DNA from: Ascoidea asiatica
Taxonomy: Eukaryota > Ascomycota > Saccharomycetes > Ascoideales > Ascoideaceae
DNA: 64,000 bases
Reading direction: 5' to 3'
NCBI GenBank assembly: GCA_001600695.1
Contig: BCKQ01000007.1
Location: 1-64,000, forward strand
The notes under the pieces were generated by a model. That model saw nothing but the letters and a program-made list of their open reading frames with translations, was not told where the DNA came from and made no database searches. The position numbers and the translations under genes were made by a program. Every line of letters begins with the position of its first letter. Position 1 is the first letter of the stretch. Below are positions 32,081 through 42,270 of this stretch, piece by piece.

Positions 32081-32594
32081 TGTAAGAAAAATACAATTGA
32101 AATTAAATTATTAATTGAAATAAAACACAAGGAATTTCAATTTATATTTATATTACAAATCAGATCAGATCATAATTTGAATTATTGATGGGTACAACAA
32201 AATTAATGTTGTAGTTAATTTATTACTCTGGATACAAATTAGTTAAATTAGTTAAATTTCATTTCATTTCAATTCATTTCAGTTCATTTCAGTTCAATTC
32301 TATTCAATTTATTCATGGGGTAACGTGAAGAATAATGAAATTAAATTATTAATAATGGTAATGAATAAAGTTTAATTAATTTACGAAATAAGCCGTTAAG
32401 GTCTCATTTTTTAACATTATAGCAAAAAAAGGTAATAATAATAATAAGACAAAGAACCCAAATTTTTGTTTTAAATACAACATTAATTTTGTGGTATTAT
32501 ATAATATAATAGGGGTATATATATTTAAAGTAACAGGGTATGTTACCATGTTAACTAATTAATTAACTAATTAATTAACTAATTAAGTACTTAA
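32081..32594. other. Spacer upstream of the broken gene, downstream of SCS3
   Basis: AT-rich, with TTCATTTCAATTCATTTCAG-type repeats (about 32260-32310), a GGGGTAACGTG patch near 32317, GGTCTC at 32400-32405, and a TTAATTAACTAA repeat before the SCS3 stop. No gene is seen. Confidence 0.45.
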
Positions 32595-33650
32595 TTAATA
32601 ACCTAGAAACCTTGGAAGAATGTAAAGTATAAACCATGAGAAATAAGCAAATAATAAAGCAAATAATTTTTCAAAAACTGAATGAAAGAATATTGAAGTT
32701 ATTAATAGCATAAATAACCAAAATGAGATTAAATAAATATTTAAAAAAATTCCATTTGTTAATAATTTTAAATAATTTTTCTTGAATTTTAAATCATTAC
32801 ACAAATATGAAAAATATCTTTTACCATTAATTGAATTTAGTAAATTGATTAATTCAAAGGATAAAAAAAGACAGGAATGAACCAAGATGAATACGTGGCC
32901 AGAAGGATCATGACCTCCAAACCAATGCCCACCAATTTTCTTGCAGTTGTACGAGGATAAGCTCATTGAAAGATCTTCTGGATCAATGGTTTTGAAGGTG
33001 TTGAAGCTGTTGACGAAAGTGGAGTATTTCGGAGTGGAAACGTCGATGTTCTGGCAGCTGCCGCCGGTTAAGAGAAATATTCTGTCCATGATCGGAAGGC
33101 CAAAGAACCACTGGGTGAAGAAGATCCACCAGAGCGTGGAGACAGCGTAGCGCACAGCAGAAAGAAGAATTTCCTTGAGGAGCTGCACTTCGTTGCCACT
33201 TTCATTGTCTTTGCCACTTTCGTTGTCTTTGTTGGTTCTGTTGTGTATTTTGAAATGGCAAAATAATTTAATTCTCTCCATCTCAATCAACACAAAACAC
33301 AAACTGTTCCAGAACCAGCCCTGCTTGACAAAAATAACATTCAAGAAATTCCTTTTGTTGGTGAAGAAGTTATTGATGAAGTAGTCCACCTCATTCAGAC
33401 CGCTGCTGGAGAGAAAGAAGTAGTTAGCCCAGTATATCGCCTGGCCCAAGACGAGAATTACGGGAAACACAAACACAACGCCAGCTTCCACTGCTTCCAA
33501 TTTCCATTTGCCTTTGAGCTGTGAGAAAAGCGCCGTCACTTTGCTGAAATGTCTGTCGTAAGTCTGTGATCGTTGAATGCTGTTCATTTTGCTGTTCATT
33601 TTGCTGTTGCTGTTCTTGTTCTTGTCCTCCAGAAGAGTATCAAAATCCAT
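32595..33650 (-). CDS. SCS3: FIT2-family protein Scs3/Yft2 (ER lipid diphosphatase family)
   Basis: A 351-residue multi-pass protein of the FITM family, close to the S. cerevisiae Scs3 length (380). Conserved features are 'FVKQGWFWNS' (about 105), 'WWIFFTQWFFGLPIMDRIF' (about 172-190), and 'GGHWFGGHDPSGHVFILVHSCLF' (about 235-260), which carries the histidines of the phosphatase-like site. Several hydrophobic helices flank these. FIT2 proteins act at the ER in lipid-droplet emergence and acyl-CoA/phospholipid balance. The base composition is odd: roughly codons 1-240 are much GC-richer than codons 240-351 and than every other gene here, continuous with the upstream promoter island. Confidence 0.92.
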   Translation of the reverse strand: MDFDTLLEDKNKNSNSKMNSKMNSIQRSQTYDRHFSKVTALFSQLKGKWKLEAVEAGVVFVFPVILVLGQAIYWANYFFLSSSGLNEVDYFINNFFTNKRNFLNVIFVKQGWFWNSLCFVLIEMERIKLFCHFKIHNRTNKDNESGKDNESGNEVQLLKEILLSAVRYAVSTLWWIFFTQWFFGLPIMDRIFLLTGGSCQNIDVSTPKYSTFVNSFNTFKTIDPEDLSMSLSSYNCKKIGGHWFGGHDPSGHVFILVHSCLFLSFELINLLNSINGKRYFSYLCNDLKFKKNYLKLLTNGIFLNIYLISFWLFMLLITSIFFHSVFEKLFALLFAYFSWFILYILPRFLGY

Positions 33651-34144
33651 TCCCAGCTTCTTCTCCTGTATTTATATTCATCTTCTCACTGATATCGCTC
33701 CAACATCTCACGTGCCTTTCCCAACAATCTCCTCTGCTCTCCTCGCCACTTTCCCGGGTCTCCTTTCTCTTCTTTCTCTTTCCTGGCCCAACAACGGCTT
33801 CTTTTTCTTCTTCTCCTTCCGAGCTCACGTGCCTTCTCTTCTCTTTCTTTCTCTTCTTATCGGATCTCGCTAATAACAATAACAATAACAATATTAACAA
33901 TATCAATAATAATATCAATTTAAACTTAAGAATCTTCAAGATTCTCAGGATTCCTAATAAATAGACTGGTTTTGATCTTGTTTAAATATTTCCCTTTTGA
34001 ATATAAACTTGATTTGCCTCCTTTCTTCTTTCTTCTTTCTTCTTTCTTCTTTTTAACTATTCTCATTTATTTCTATTCATTTCTTATATTATAAACTATT
34101 TCATATTCAAAATTATATCCATTATTCATAATCTTTTAAAAAAA
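33651..34144. promoter_or_regulatory. Divergent promoter, SCS3 and PSI1-type acyltransferase
   Basis: The GC-richer tract continues from the SCS3 coding region to about 33870. It carries two CTCACGTGCC sites (CACGTG at 33709-33714 and 33826-33831) 117 bp apart, between CT-rich runs. An AT-rich leader with TTTCTTC repeats precedes the acyltransferase start. Three overlapping frames (up to 132 codons) arise from the pyrimidine runs and look spurious. Confidence 0.6.
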
Positions 34145-35737
34145 ATGATTGATGAATTAAATTCAAAAATATCCATTAAATTGGAAAATAATATATCTTC
34201 AGATAATAATAATGATAATGATATTAAAAATGAATTAAAATTTAGAAAAAATACATCTTCAAAGGATATAAATATAAATACAAATTCAAATTCAAATTCA
34301 AATTCAAATTCAAGTTCAGATTCTGATTCTGAATTATCAAATCTATCAAATATTAAAAAATCCAACTTACCTACTACTACTACTTCTTCTTCACCAAAAA
34401 AATTATCAAATTTTAAAAATTTTAAAAAAAATTTAAATATTTCTTATCATTTTTTAAAATTTTTTTTAAATGTTTTATTTTTTATAATTAGTATAATTTC
34501 AATAATCTTAACACAATTAATTGGTTTAATAATTTCAAAATTTATTTCAATTAAAAATCCTGAATTTAAAGAATCTTGGTTAAATTTTACAAAAAAATTA
34601 TTCTTAATTTTAATTATAACTATAAATAATAATTTATCACCTTGTGAAATTTCAATAATTTGGGAAAAAGATTTAAATCAAATTCAAAATCAAAATCAAA
34701 ATCAAAATTTAAATAATAATGATGATATTTTTGAAAATTTATTATTAAAATTAAATCCATTCTCAATAATTATTTCAAATCATCAAATTTATATAGATTG
34801 GTTATATATTTGGTGGTTAGCATATATTGCAAATCTTTCAAATTTTATTTATATTATGTTAAAAGATTCTTTAAAAAAAATTCCAATTTTAGGTTTTGGT
34901 ATGAATAATTTTAATTTTATATTCTTAAAAAGAAATTGGAATTTAGATAAATTTATAATTAAAAAAAATTTATTAAAAATTGATGCAAATGCAAGAGGTA
35001 AAGGTCCAGCTTCAATTTATTATCCAAATTTTTATAATAATTATAATAATAATAATTCTTTAATAATTTATCCAGATGGTAAAAATTTTAAAAAATCTTG
35101 GCCATATTGGTTAATTTTATTTCCTGAAGGTACTAATTTCTCAAATAATAGAAAAATTATTTCAAATAATTATTGTGATAAAATGAATCATTATCATTTT
35201 AATAATGTTTTATATCCAAGAATTACTGGTTTAAGATATTCTTTAAGAAATTTATCAAAATCTTGTAATTATTTAATTGATTTAACAATTGCTTTTAATG
35301 ATATTAAAAAAAATGAATTTCCAGAATTAAAATTTACTTTAAAACAAATTTATTTATATGGTAATGGTCCAAAAAAAATTCAAATTTTTTTAAAAAATTT
35401 TAAAATTAATAATATTAATGGTTTAAATTTAATTAATGATAATGAATCAAATGATGATGAATTAAAAAATTCAAAAATTTTTGAAAATTGGTTAATTAAT
35501 TTATGGGAAAAAAAAGATAATTTATTAAATTCATTTTATAAAAATAATTATTCATTTTTTGATATTAATAATATTAATGAATCAAAAAATTTTAATCAAT
35601 TTAATACAAAATTAATTTTAAATAATAATTTTGAATTTATTCAAATTTTTATTATACCTTTTGCATTTTTTTTATTAATTAGAATTTTTTTCATTTTTTT
35701 AAATTCTTTTATATTTAAAATTTTATTATCAATATAA
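34145..35737 (+). CDS. PSI1: Lysophospholipid acyltransferase, Psi1/Cst26 type
   Basis: A 530-residue membrane acyltransferase of the LPLAT/AGPAT family. The catalytic HX4D motif is 'NHQIYIDW' (about 212-219); 'FPEGT' (about 326-330) is the substrate-binding block. A membrane segment lies at about 105-140 and another at the C-terminus (about 500-528). The arrangement matches yeast Psi1/Cst26, which puts stearoyl chains on the sn-1 position of phosphatidylinositol in the ER; the S. cerevisiae paralogue YDR018C is the other option. The N-terminal 90 residues are Asn/Ser-rich and disordered. It is divergently transcribed from SCS3, another ER lipid gene. Confidence 0.88.
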   Translation: MIDELNSKISIKLENNISSDNNNDNDIKNELKFRKNTSSKDININTNSNSNSNSNSSSDSDSELSNLSNIKKSNLPTTTTSSSPKKLSNFKNFKKNLNISYHFLKFFLNVLFFIISIISIILTQLIGLIISKFISIKNPEFKESWLNFTKKLFLILIITINNNLSPCEISIIWEKDLNQIQNQNQNQNLNNNDDIFENLLLKLNPFSIIISNHQIYIDWLYIWWLAYIANLSNFIYIMLKDSLKKIPILGFGMNNFNFIFLKRNWNLDKFIIKKNLLKIDANARGKGPASIYYPNFYNNYNNNNSLIIYPDGKNFKKSWPYWLILFPEGTNFSNNRKIISNNYCDKMNHYHFNNVLYPRITGLRYSLRNLSKSCNYLIDLTIAFNDIKKNEFPELKFTLKQIYLYGNGPKKIQIFLKNFKINNINGLNLINDNESNDDELKNSKIFENWLINLWEKKDNLLNSFYKNNYSFFDINNINESKNFNQFNTKLILNNNFEFIQIFIIPFAFFLLIRIFFIFLNSFIFKILLSI

Positions 35738-35753
35738 TTTTTAAAAGATTTAT

Positions 35754-36875
35754 TTATATAATAATATTATCAATTTTATGATTTTTAAATTTCTTATTAA
35801 CTCTATCAATTGATCTTAACATAAATCTAGATCCAATAATTGTAAATTCCAAACATTCATTATCATCATCATCTTCATCATCTTCATCATCATCATATTC
35901 CTCATTAAAATATGATTTTAAATTAAATGGTATAAAAAATTTAAAACTTGAACCCTTTTTTTCAATCATTCTTAAACCACCTAAAATTTCTTTATCTGAA
36001 AAATTTAAATCATTATAATCTTTAGAAATTCTTTTATTATCATAAATTTTATATCTTGAAGGTATAATTAATAGAAAATATTTTTGAAATTCATATAATA
36101 TAATTCCAATTAAACCAATAATTTGTTTATTATTACTATTTGAAATTTGAATTAAAGCTCCATTAAAATCACATGAAGATAATTTTGAAGAAAAATTTAT
36201 AATTTTATTATCTTTAAAATTATAATTTTCATTTTTATCATTATTTTCTTTATATTTTTTTAATTGTAATAATTCATGAATATAATTTAACCATAATTTA
36301 TTTAAATTTATATATGATTCAAATTTTGGTAAATTTTTATAATTTTTAAATTGATTTAAATTAATTTTTAAATTTGAAAATTTTTTTTCAATTTTATTTT
36401 TATTATTAATTTTTAAAAATTTTTTCTTAAAATTTCTTTTTATTGAATTTATTTTTTTTTCAATCTTTTTTTGTTCATTTAAAGTATTAGTTATATAATT
36501 TTTTAAAAGTTTTTTAGTATTTTCATTTTTTTTCATTATATTCAAATTTTCAAATTTATTTTTATTATTAACACTATTATTATTATTATTGATAATGAAA
36601 CTTGATTGATTTATATAACCAATTTTACCATTAATATATAAATTTTTATTAATATTTTCATTAATATCTTTAATAAAATTAATATTATTTGAAATTATTG
36701 AAGAATATAAAGATTTATTTAAATTTTTTTTTTCAAATTCATTATTTGTTGGAATTAAATTTATAAAATTTTTTTGTTTTGAAATTAATGAATATCTTGA
36801 TTCTAATAATTCATTAATTTGATTTTTTTGATGAGATCTAGATAATAATAAAGTTTCCAAAGGATATTCATGCAT
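35754..36875 (-). CDS. POP4: RNase P/MRP subunit Pop4 (Rpp29)
   Basis: A 373-residue protein, longer than S. cerevisiae Pop4 (279). The C-terminal Sm-like Rpp29 domain is clear: 'SCDFNGALIQIS' and 'IIGLIGIILYEFQKYFLLIIPS' (about 230-265), then 'IIGSRFMLRSIDRVNKKFK' (about 345-365), the family signature. An acidic insert (about 318-335) interrupts it. The N-terminal 200 residues are basic and Asn-rich with a coiled-coil-like segment. Pop4 is a core subunit shared by RNase P and RNase MRP. It converges on PSI1 with only 16 bp between the stop codons. Confidence 0.92.
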   Translation of the reverse strand: MHEYPLETLLLSRSHQKNQINELLESRYSLISKQKNFINLIPTNNEFEKKNLNKSLYSSIISNNINFIKDINENINKNLYINGKIGYINQSSFIINNNNNSVNNKNKFENLNIMKKNENTKKLLKNYITNTLNEQKKIEKKINSIKRNFKKKFLKINNKNKIEKKFSNLKINLNQFKNYKNLPKFESYINLNKLWLNYIHELLQLKKYKENNDKNENYNFKDNKIINFSSKLSSCDFNGALIQISNSNNKQIIGLIGIILYEFQKYFLLIIPSRYKIYDNKRISKDYNDLNFSDKEILGGLRMIEKKGSSFKFFIPFNLKSYFNEEYDDDEDDEDDDDNECLEFTIIGSRFMLRSIDRVNKKFKNHKIDNIII

Positions 36876-37394
36876 TTTTGTTGTTATTTATGAAGTTATT
36901 TATGAAGTTATTTATGAAGTTATTTATGAAGTTATTTATGAAGTTATTCTTTTATTTCCTTTATTTTAAATATTTAAAATAAATATTTAAAATAATGAAT
37001 AAATCCCGATAACAATAATCCTATTAGTAGAGGTTCTTATAAGAGAGGTTCGGTAAATAAAATATCCGTTTCCGGATGACCACGGAAATGTGGAAAATAA
37101 GCAGTTCCATAAAACTGGCGATAAATTTTGATTTTTTTTTTATTTTTTTTTTTTTTTAAAAACTGACTGATAAAGTTAAGAAATATCCGAAATGAATTTT
37201 TGGTAAGGATAAATTAAAAATGAATATGAAATATTTTTGTATGAGAAAAAGAGTTAAACGAGAAATGTAAGACAAAAGAGTTATTATAAATAGTTTATTA
37301 TTTCTTAAGCTTTATTATTTATATTATTTATATTATTTATATTATTTATATTATTATTCAGTTATTCAGTTATTCAGTTATTTAAATACTTAAA
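36876..37394. promoter_or_regulatory. Divergent promoter, POP4 and thioesterase
   Basis: It begins with the 12-bp minisatellite before POP4. A short GC-richer patch (about 37020-37120) contains TCCGTTTCCGGATGACC. A T-rich tract and TTATATTATTTATATT repeats lead to the thioesterase start. No gene is seen. Confidence 0.5.
36884..36948. repeat. 12-bp minisatellite before POP4
   Basis: TTATTTATGAAG occurs five times in perfect tandem plus a partial unit, beginning 8 bp upstream of the POP4 ATG and so probably in its 5' leader. Confidence 0.9.
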
Positions 37395-38264
37395 ATGACA
37401 AAGGTAAATGAAATTAAAGATACAATGGATAATAATAATAACAATAATAAAGAAGAATATAAATTAATTGGAGATGAATATCATAAAGAAATTTTAAAAC
37501 ATCCATTATATAAATATTTTTTAAAAAATAAGAAATATAAACAAATTTCACATATTTTAAAAACTAATAAAAATAGAAATAATGGATTATTAACAGCTCA
37601 AACATTAATTAAAGATAATTTAATTTTTAAATATCCAATAATATTTATAAAAAATAATAAAAATAAAAATCATTTAATTATTAAAGATTTATATAAAATG
37701 GATAATGAAATGATTGATGAATATGATGAAGAAGATGATGAAGATGAAGATGAAGATGAGAATGAATTAATTGCATTTTATCATTTAGGTAATGAATTAA
37801 ATGGACAATTTAATATTATTCATGGTGGATTAATTGCAACAATCTTAGATGAAAATTTATATAAATGTTGTTTATCATTAATTAAAAAAAATAAATTTGG
37901 AGTTACTGCAAATTTAAATATAAATTATAAAAAACCAATAATTGAAAATAATTATTTAATTTTACATTCAAAAATTTTAAAAAAAAATGGTAAAAAAATT
38001 TTTGGATATGGTAAAATTGAAAATTTATTAATGAATAAAATTAAAATTAAAGATGAATTTAAATTTGATGATAATTTAATTTTAAATTATTATTTGAATG
38101 AATATAATATTAATAATGATATTAAACATTTTAATGAAAATACAAAAAATTTGAATATGAATTTATTAGTTGAAGCTTCAATTTTAGTTATTCAACCAAA
38201 ATGGGATATCTCTTATGATATCTCTTATGATAATGATAATGATAATGATAATGATAATCAATAA
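37395..38264 (+). CDS. Hotdog-fold (4HBT) thioesterase-like protein
   Basis: A 289-residue protein with one hotdog domain: 'FNIIHGGLIATILDENLYKC' (about 145-165) gives the HGG motif with the following helix, and 'GVTANLNINYKKPI' is the long strand. An acidic loop (about 110-125) precedes the domain and an Asp/Asn repeat ends the protein. It resembles fungal THEM4/FMP10-type mitochondrial thioesterase-like proteins, which are thought to hydrolyse acyl-CoA. No clear presequence is visible, and the exact substrate is unknown. Confidence 0.8.
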   Translation: MTKVNEIKDTMDNNNNNNKEEYKLIGDEYHKEILKHPLYKYFLKNKKYKQISHILKTNKNRNNGLLTAQTLIKDNLIFKYPIIFIKNNKNKNHLIIKDLYKMDNEMIDEYDEEDDEDEDEDENELIAFYHLGNELNGQFNIIHGGLIATILDENLYKCCLSLIKKNKFGVTANLNINYKKPIIENNYLILHSKILKKNGKKIFGYGKIENLLMNKIKIKDEFKFDDNLILNYYLNEYNINNDIKHFNENTKNLNMNLLVEASILVIQPKWDISYDISYDNDNDNDNDNQ

Positions 38265-38903
38265 TTAAAGGGTGAATAAAAGATATAAATAATAGATAAG
38301 TAGATAATAATAATAATAATATAATATAATATAATATAATATATAGCTAGATAAATAAATGAATCCATATTCAAGGTAGTCCTAGAAATAAAAACAAGAT
38401 CCAATACAATGGTCTCTATCTGTTACTTAGCCACTAAAGGGCTGGTGGATTAAAACCAGTGGCTGGCACAGTTACCCTGACATAGAAAAATAAATTTAAA
38501 AACAGCTGTCGCGTGATCAATTACCTGTGACATGTGATACTGCTGCATGTGACCTGGTCAAAAGATGGAGAAGCTTCACCTTCTCCAGATTTATAATTGC
38601 TACAAATCTCTGAGATCCTGCAATATATTTCTACTGCAGTGGTATTCGAGTTCTGATAGTGATAGTAATACTGATAGTAATAGAAAGGTGAGTGAGTGGT
38701 AAAGAATGGCATCACTGCTGGTAATTGGTGCTTCAATGACCAGCAACGTTTAGTATATAAACTGGCTTATCTCCCTCATGTTTTACATCTTTTATATTTA
38801 TTTCATCTGAAATAATTTTTATATCTTATAGAAATTAGATATTCTTCTCTTCTCTTCTCTTCTCTTCAATTCAATTCATTCAACTCAATTCAATTCAATT
38901 ACA
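38265..38903. promoter_or_regulatory. OM14 promoter region
   Basis: After AT repeats (TAATATAATATAA), a GC-richer island (about 38390-38770) carries GGTCTC (38411-38416), a GGGCTGGTGG/CCAGTGGCTGG pair near 38448-38465, and ACTGCTGGTAATT (38713-38725), the same 13-mer as at 26341. A CTTCT pyrimidine run and CAATT repeats lie just before the OM14 ATG. A minus-strand 71-codon frame here looks spurious. Confidence 0.5.
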
Positions 38904-39629
38904 ATGTCGTATGTACTATACTATATTATTGAAATATAATTTCAAATATAATTTCAAATATAAATCCTAAATTACTTTTTAACTAACTTTATTTTTATAT
39001 ATATATAAAGTTATGCAAAAGCTGCTTCTGATTCTGATTCATTTGATGAAACTAAAAAAGGTATTAAATCAGATTCAAAAAATTTAGAAAAAAATTTAAA
39101 TTTAAAAACAAATGAAATTTCAAAAAATTCAGAAAATAAATTAAATGAATTTTCAAAAAATTCAAGAAATTTTATTAATGATATTTCAAATAAAGCTGAT
39201 GAAAAAAGTAAAAATTTTAAAAAACAATATAATGAAGTTTATAATGATTTAAAAGAAAATGTTTCAAATACTTTAACAATTGAAGAAAAAGAAAATTTAA
39301 AAAAAAATTCAAAAGTTGCAAAAAATAAATTAATTAATTTTTTTAATTATATTTTAAATAATTTAAATTATTCTTCAAATTTAATTTTAAATTCTTCTTC
39401 AAATTTAATTTTTAATATTAAAAATGAATTAAAAAATCCAATAATTTTATCTCAATCAATTTTAACTATTGGTGCTATATCTTCTGGGATTTATACTTAT
39501 AATAATCGTTTTAAATTTAAAAAAATTCCTGATGATGTTTTTTATGTTTATGCTTCTATTTTAACTGGTGCTATTGTCTTAGATGGTGTATTATTTAAAT
39601 CTCTTTATCCAAAATATAAAAAACATTAA
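38904..39629 (+). CDS. OM14: Mitochondrial outer membrane protein Om14 (spliced)
   Basis: Two exons: 38904-38908 (ATGTC) and 39011-39629. The intron 38909-39010 has GTATGT, an AACTAAC branch site and AAG at its 3' end. Splicing restores MSYAKAASD and a reading frame of about 207 residues. The N-terminal two thirds are Lys/Asn/Ser-rich and helical. The C-terminal part has hydrophobic segments and ends LDGVLFKSLYPKYKKH, close to the S. cerevisiae Om14 end. Om14 sits in the outer membrane as a docking site for nascent-chain complexes. The protein is longer than S. cerevisiae Om14 (134) through the N-terminal linker. Confidence 0.8.
38909..39010 (+). other. OM14 spliceosomal intron (102 nt)
   Basis: 5' site GTATGT (38909-38914), branch sequence AACTAAC (38981-38987) and 3' site AAG at 39008-39010, 24 nt from the branch A. 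It interrupts codon 2, typical of 5'-biased yeast introns. Confidence 0.88.
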
Positions 39630-40173
39630 TTTATATATACTCTATATATACAACACTATAATTCTCTTTCTATTATTTATATACATTATTTATATAACTT
39701 AACTGAATATATCAATTTTATTATCAATCTTATGATAAAATAAGCTATTTTATATTTCCAGATCAATTCCTGGTAAAATAAAAATTCAATCCTTGCCACG
39801 GATATAAAAACAAATCCGTCAACGCAAGTCTCTGCAGGTATCTGTATCTCAAAGTACACATACCTCCAGCCACATCTAGTCACACCGCTGCACACTCTCT
39901 CACATAATTGCACAGCTGTCCAAATTTTCGACTTTTCTTTCATTTTTCCACTTTAAAAACATTTCATTCAATTCTCATTTAATTCCAAAACAAATATTCA
40001 TTAATCTATTCATTGTTATTGTTATTATAATTGTTATTATAATTGTTATTGTCATTATCGATATCAATAAGATAAGATAATCAGATTATATTTACTAATC
40101 AATTAATTAAAGATCAAAGAATATTAATCATAGAATATATTCAATTAATTATTTCAAATACCTTATATAAAAA
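39630..40173. promoter_or_regulatory. Spacer between OM14 and the MTHFR gene
   Basis: A modestly GC-richer patch at about 39770-39930 lies inside AT-rich DNA. TTGTTATTATAA repeats occur at about 40010-40055. A minus-strand 85-codon frame has no protein features. No gene is seen. Confidence 0.45.
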
Positions 40174-42270
40174 ATGACAAGTGTAGTTGAAAAAATTTCA
40201 AATTTATCAAATAATCAAAATTTCATATCTTTAGAATTCTTTCCACCAAAAACTGAAATTGGTTTTCAAAATTTATTATCAAGAATTAAAAGATTATCAA
40301 TTTTAAATCCTTTATTTATAAGTATAACATGGGGTGCAAATGGTTCAACTTTTAAAAAATCTTTAAAATTAGCTTCATATTGTTCTAATTTTTTAAATTT
40401 AACTACAATTTTACATTTAACTTGTACAAATACAAATAAAAAAATTATTGATAATGCTTTAAAATTTGCTAAAAAAAATAATATTAAAAATATTTTAGCT
40501 TTAAGAGGTGATCCTCCTATAGATAATCAATACTTTAATATTAATAATCAATTTAATAATGATTATAATTTTAATATAAATGATATTAATGATAATGATG
40601 ATTATGTTTATGAAGATTATAATCAAAACAACAATGAACAATATGACAATGACAATGAAGATAAAGATGATGATGAAGATAAAGATTATCAATTCAATTA
40701 TGCTGTAGATTTAATTAAATATATTAGAAAAAAATATGGTGATTATTTTTGTATTGGTGTTGCAGCTTATCCTGAAGGTCATATTGATGGTTCAATAACT
40801 CAAAATCAAAATTATAAAAATGATATACCATTTTTAATTGAAAAAATTAATTCTGGTGCAAATTTTATTATAACTCAATTATTTTATAATATTGAAAATT
40901 ATTTAAATTGGCAAAATGAAATTTTTAAAATTAATGAATTTAAAAATATACCAATAATACCTGCTTTAATGCCAATTAATGCTTTTAATTCTTTTAATAG
41001 AGCTTCAAAATTATCTCATGCTTCAATTCCAATAGAAATTTTAAATAAATTTCCAAAAAATATTCAAAATGATGATTATCAAGTTAAAAAAATTGGTGTT
41101 GAAATTTTAAATGAAATTATTAATAAATTATTTGAAAATAATATTAATATTAATAATAATAATAATAATCATAAAACATTAAAAGGTATACATTTTTATA
41201 CTTTAAATCTTGAAAAATCTGTTGCTCATATTGTCACAGGTTCAAAATATTTAAATAAAAATATTATTAAAAATCCAATAAAATTTATTAATAATGATAT
41301 TAATAAAATTACTAAAAATTTAAATGAAATTTCATTAATAAATACAAATAATTTATTAATTTCAAATAATGAATTTTTAAATAATAATATAATTAAAAAT
41401 TTTGAATTAAATCCAAAAACAATCTTAGAAATTTCAACTGGTGAAGGAACTCTTGGTAAAGAAGCAACTTGGGATGAATTTCCAAATGGTAGATTTGGTG
41501 ATTCAAGATCTCCAGCTTTTGGAGAAATTGATGGTTATGGACCTTCAATAAAAATTCCTGATGGTATTAAAAATCCATTAATTGAATTATGGGGTTTCCC
41601 ACAAAATTTAAATGATTTTTCAAAAATTTTTATAAATTATCTTTCAAAAAAAAATTATTATTTACCATTTTCTGATTTAAAAATTTCAATTGAAGCTTTA
41701 TTAATTCAAGAATTTTTAATTGAAATTAATTTAAAAAATTGGTTTTCATTATCTTCACAACCATGTGTAAATGGTTATAAATCAAATGATAAAATTTTTG
41801 GTTGGGGTCCTAAAAATGGTTATGTTTATCAAAAATCATTTATTGAAATTTTATTAAATAAAAATGATTGGGAATTAAATTTAAAATTAAAATTAAATAA
41901 AATTGAAGAAAATAAAATTGGTTATTATGCAATAAATTTTAATGGAAAATATTTTGAAACAAATTTACCAAAAGATAAAAGAACTGTAGCTATAACATGG
42001 GGAGTTTTTCCAAATAGAGAAATTATTCAAACAACAATTTTAGAAGAAGAAAGTTTTAAAGCTTGGAAAGATGAAGCATTTAAAATTCTTTTAGAATGGA
42101 GTAATTTATATATTATTTATAATAAAAATTCAAAAGATGAAAAAGAAAAAGAAAAATCTTTAAATAGTTATAAATTATTAAAAAATATTCATGATAATTT
42201 TATTTTAGTTCAAATTTATCATAATGATTATGAAGAAGAAAATGCTTTATGGGATCTTATTCTTGATTAA
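40174..42270 (+). CDS. MET12/MET13: Methylenetetrahydrofolate reductase
   Basis: A 698-residue MTHFR, a little longer than the yeast enzymes (600-657). The N-terminal TIM-barrel domain starts 'FISLEFFPPKTEIGFQNL', then 'LHLTCTN', 'ILALRGDPP', 'GVAAYPEGH' and 'ANFIITQLFYN'. An Asp/Asn-rich acidic insert (about 120-165) splits the barrel. The C-terminal fungal regulatory domain contains 'WDEFPNGRFGDSRSPAFGEIDGYGPS' (about 430-455) and 'VAITWGVFPNREIIQ'. It reduces 5,10-methylene-THF to 5-methyl-THF for methionine synthesis in the cytosol. Whether it is the MET12 or MET13 orthologue I cannot say. Confidence 0.96.
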   Translation: MTSVVEKISNLSNNQNFISLEFFPPKTEIGFQNLLSRIKRLSILNPLFISITWGANGSTFKKSLKLASYCSNFLNLTTILHLTCTNTNKKIIDNALKFAKKNNIKNILALRGDPPIDNQYFNINNQFNNDYNFNINDINDNDDYVYEDYNQNNNEQYDNDNEDKDDDEDKDYQFNYAVDLIKYIRKKYGDYFCIGVAAYPEGHIDGSITQNQNYKNDIPFLIEKINSGANFIITQLFYNIENYLNWQNEIFKINEFKNIPIIPALMPINAFNSFNRASKLSHASIPIEILNKFPKNIQNDDYQVKKIGVEILNEIINKLFENNININNNNNNHKTLKGIHFYTLNLEKSVAHIVTGSKYLNKNIIKNPIKFINNDINKITKNLNEISLINTNNLLISNNEFLNNNIIKNFELNPKTILEISTGEGTLGKEATWDEFPNGRFGDSRSPAFGEIDGYGPSIKIPDGIKNPLIELWGFPQNLNDFSKIFINYLSKKNYYLPFSDLKISIEALLIQEFLIEINLKNWFSLSSQPCVNGYKSNDKIFGWGPKNGYVYQKSFIEILLNKNDWELNLKLKLNKIEENKIGYYAINFNGKYFETNLPKDKRTVAITWGVFPNREIIQTTILEEESFKAWKDEAFKILLEWSNLYIIYNKNSKDEKEKEKSLNSYKLLKNIHDNFILVQIYHNDYEEENALWDLILD

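Noticed and set aside
33566-33964. Overlapping frames of 98-132 codons at the SCS3/PSI1 promoter
   Set aside because: Built from CT-rich and CTTCT runs over a promoter island; amino acid content is Ser/Phe/Leu repeats with no domain.
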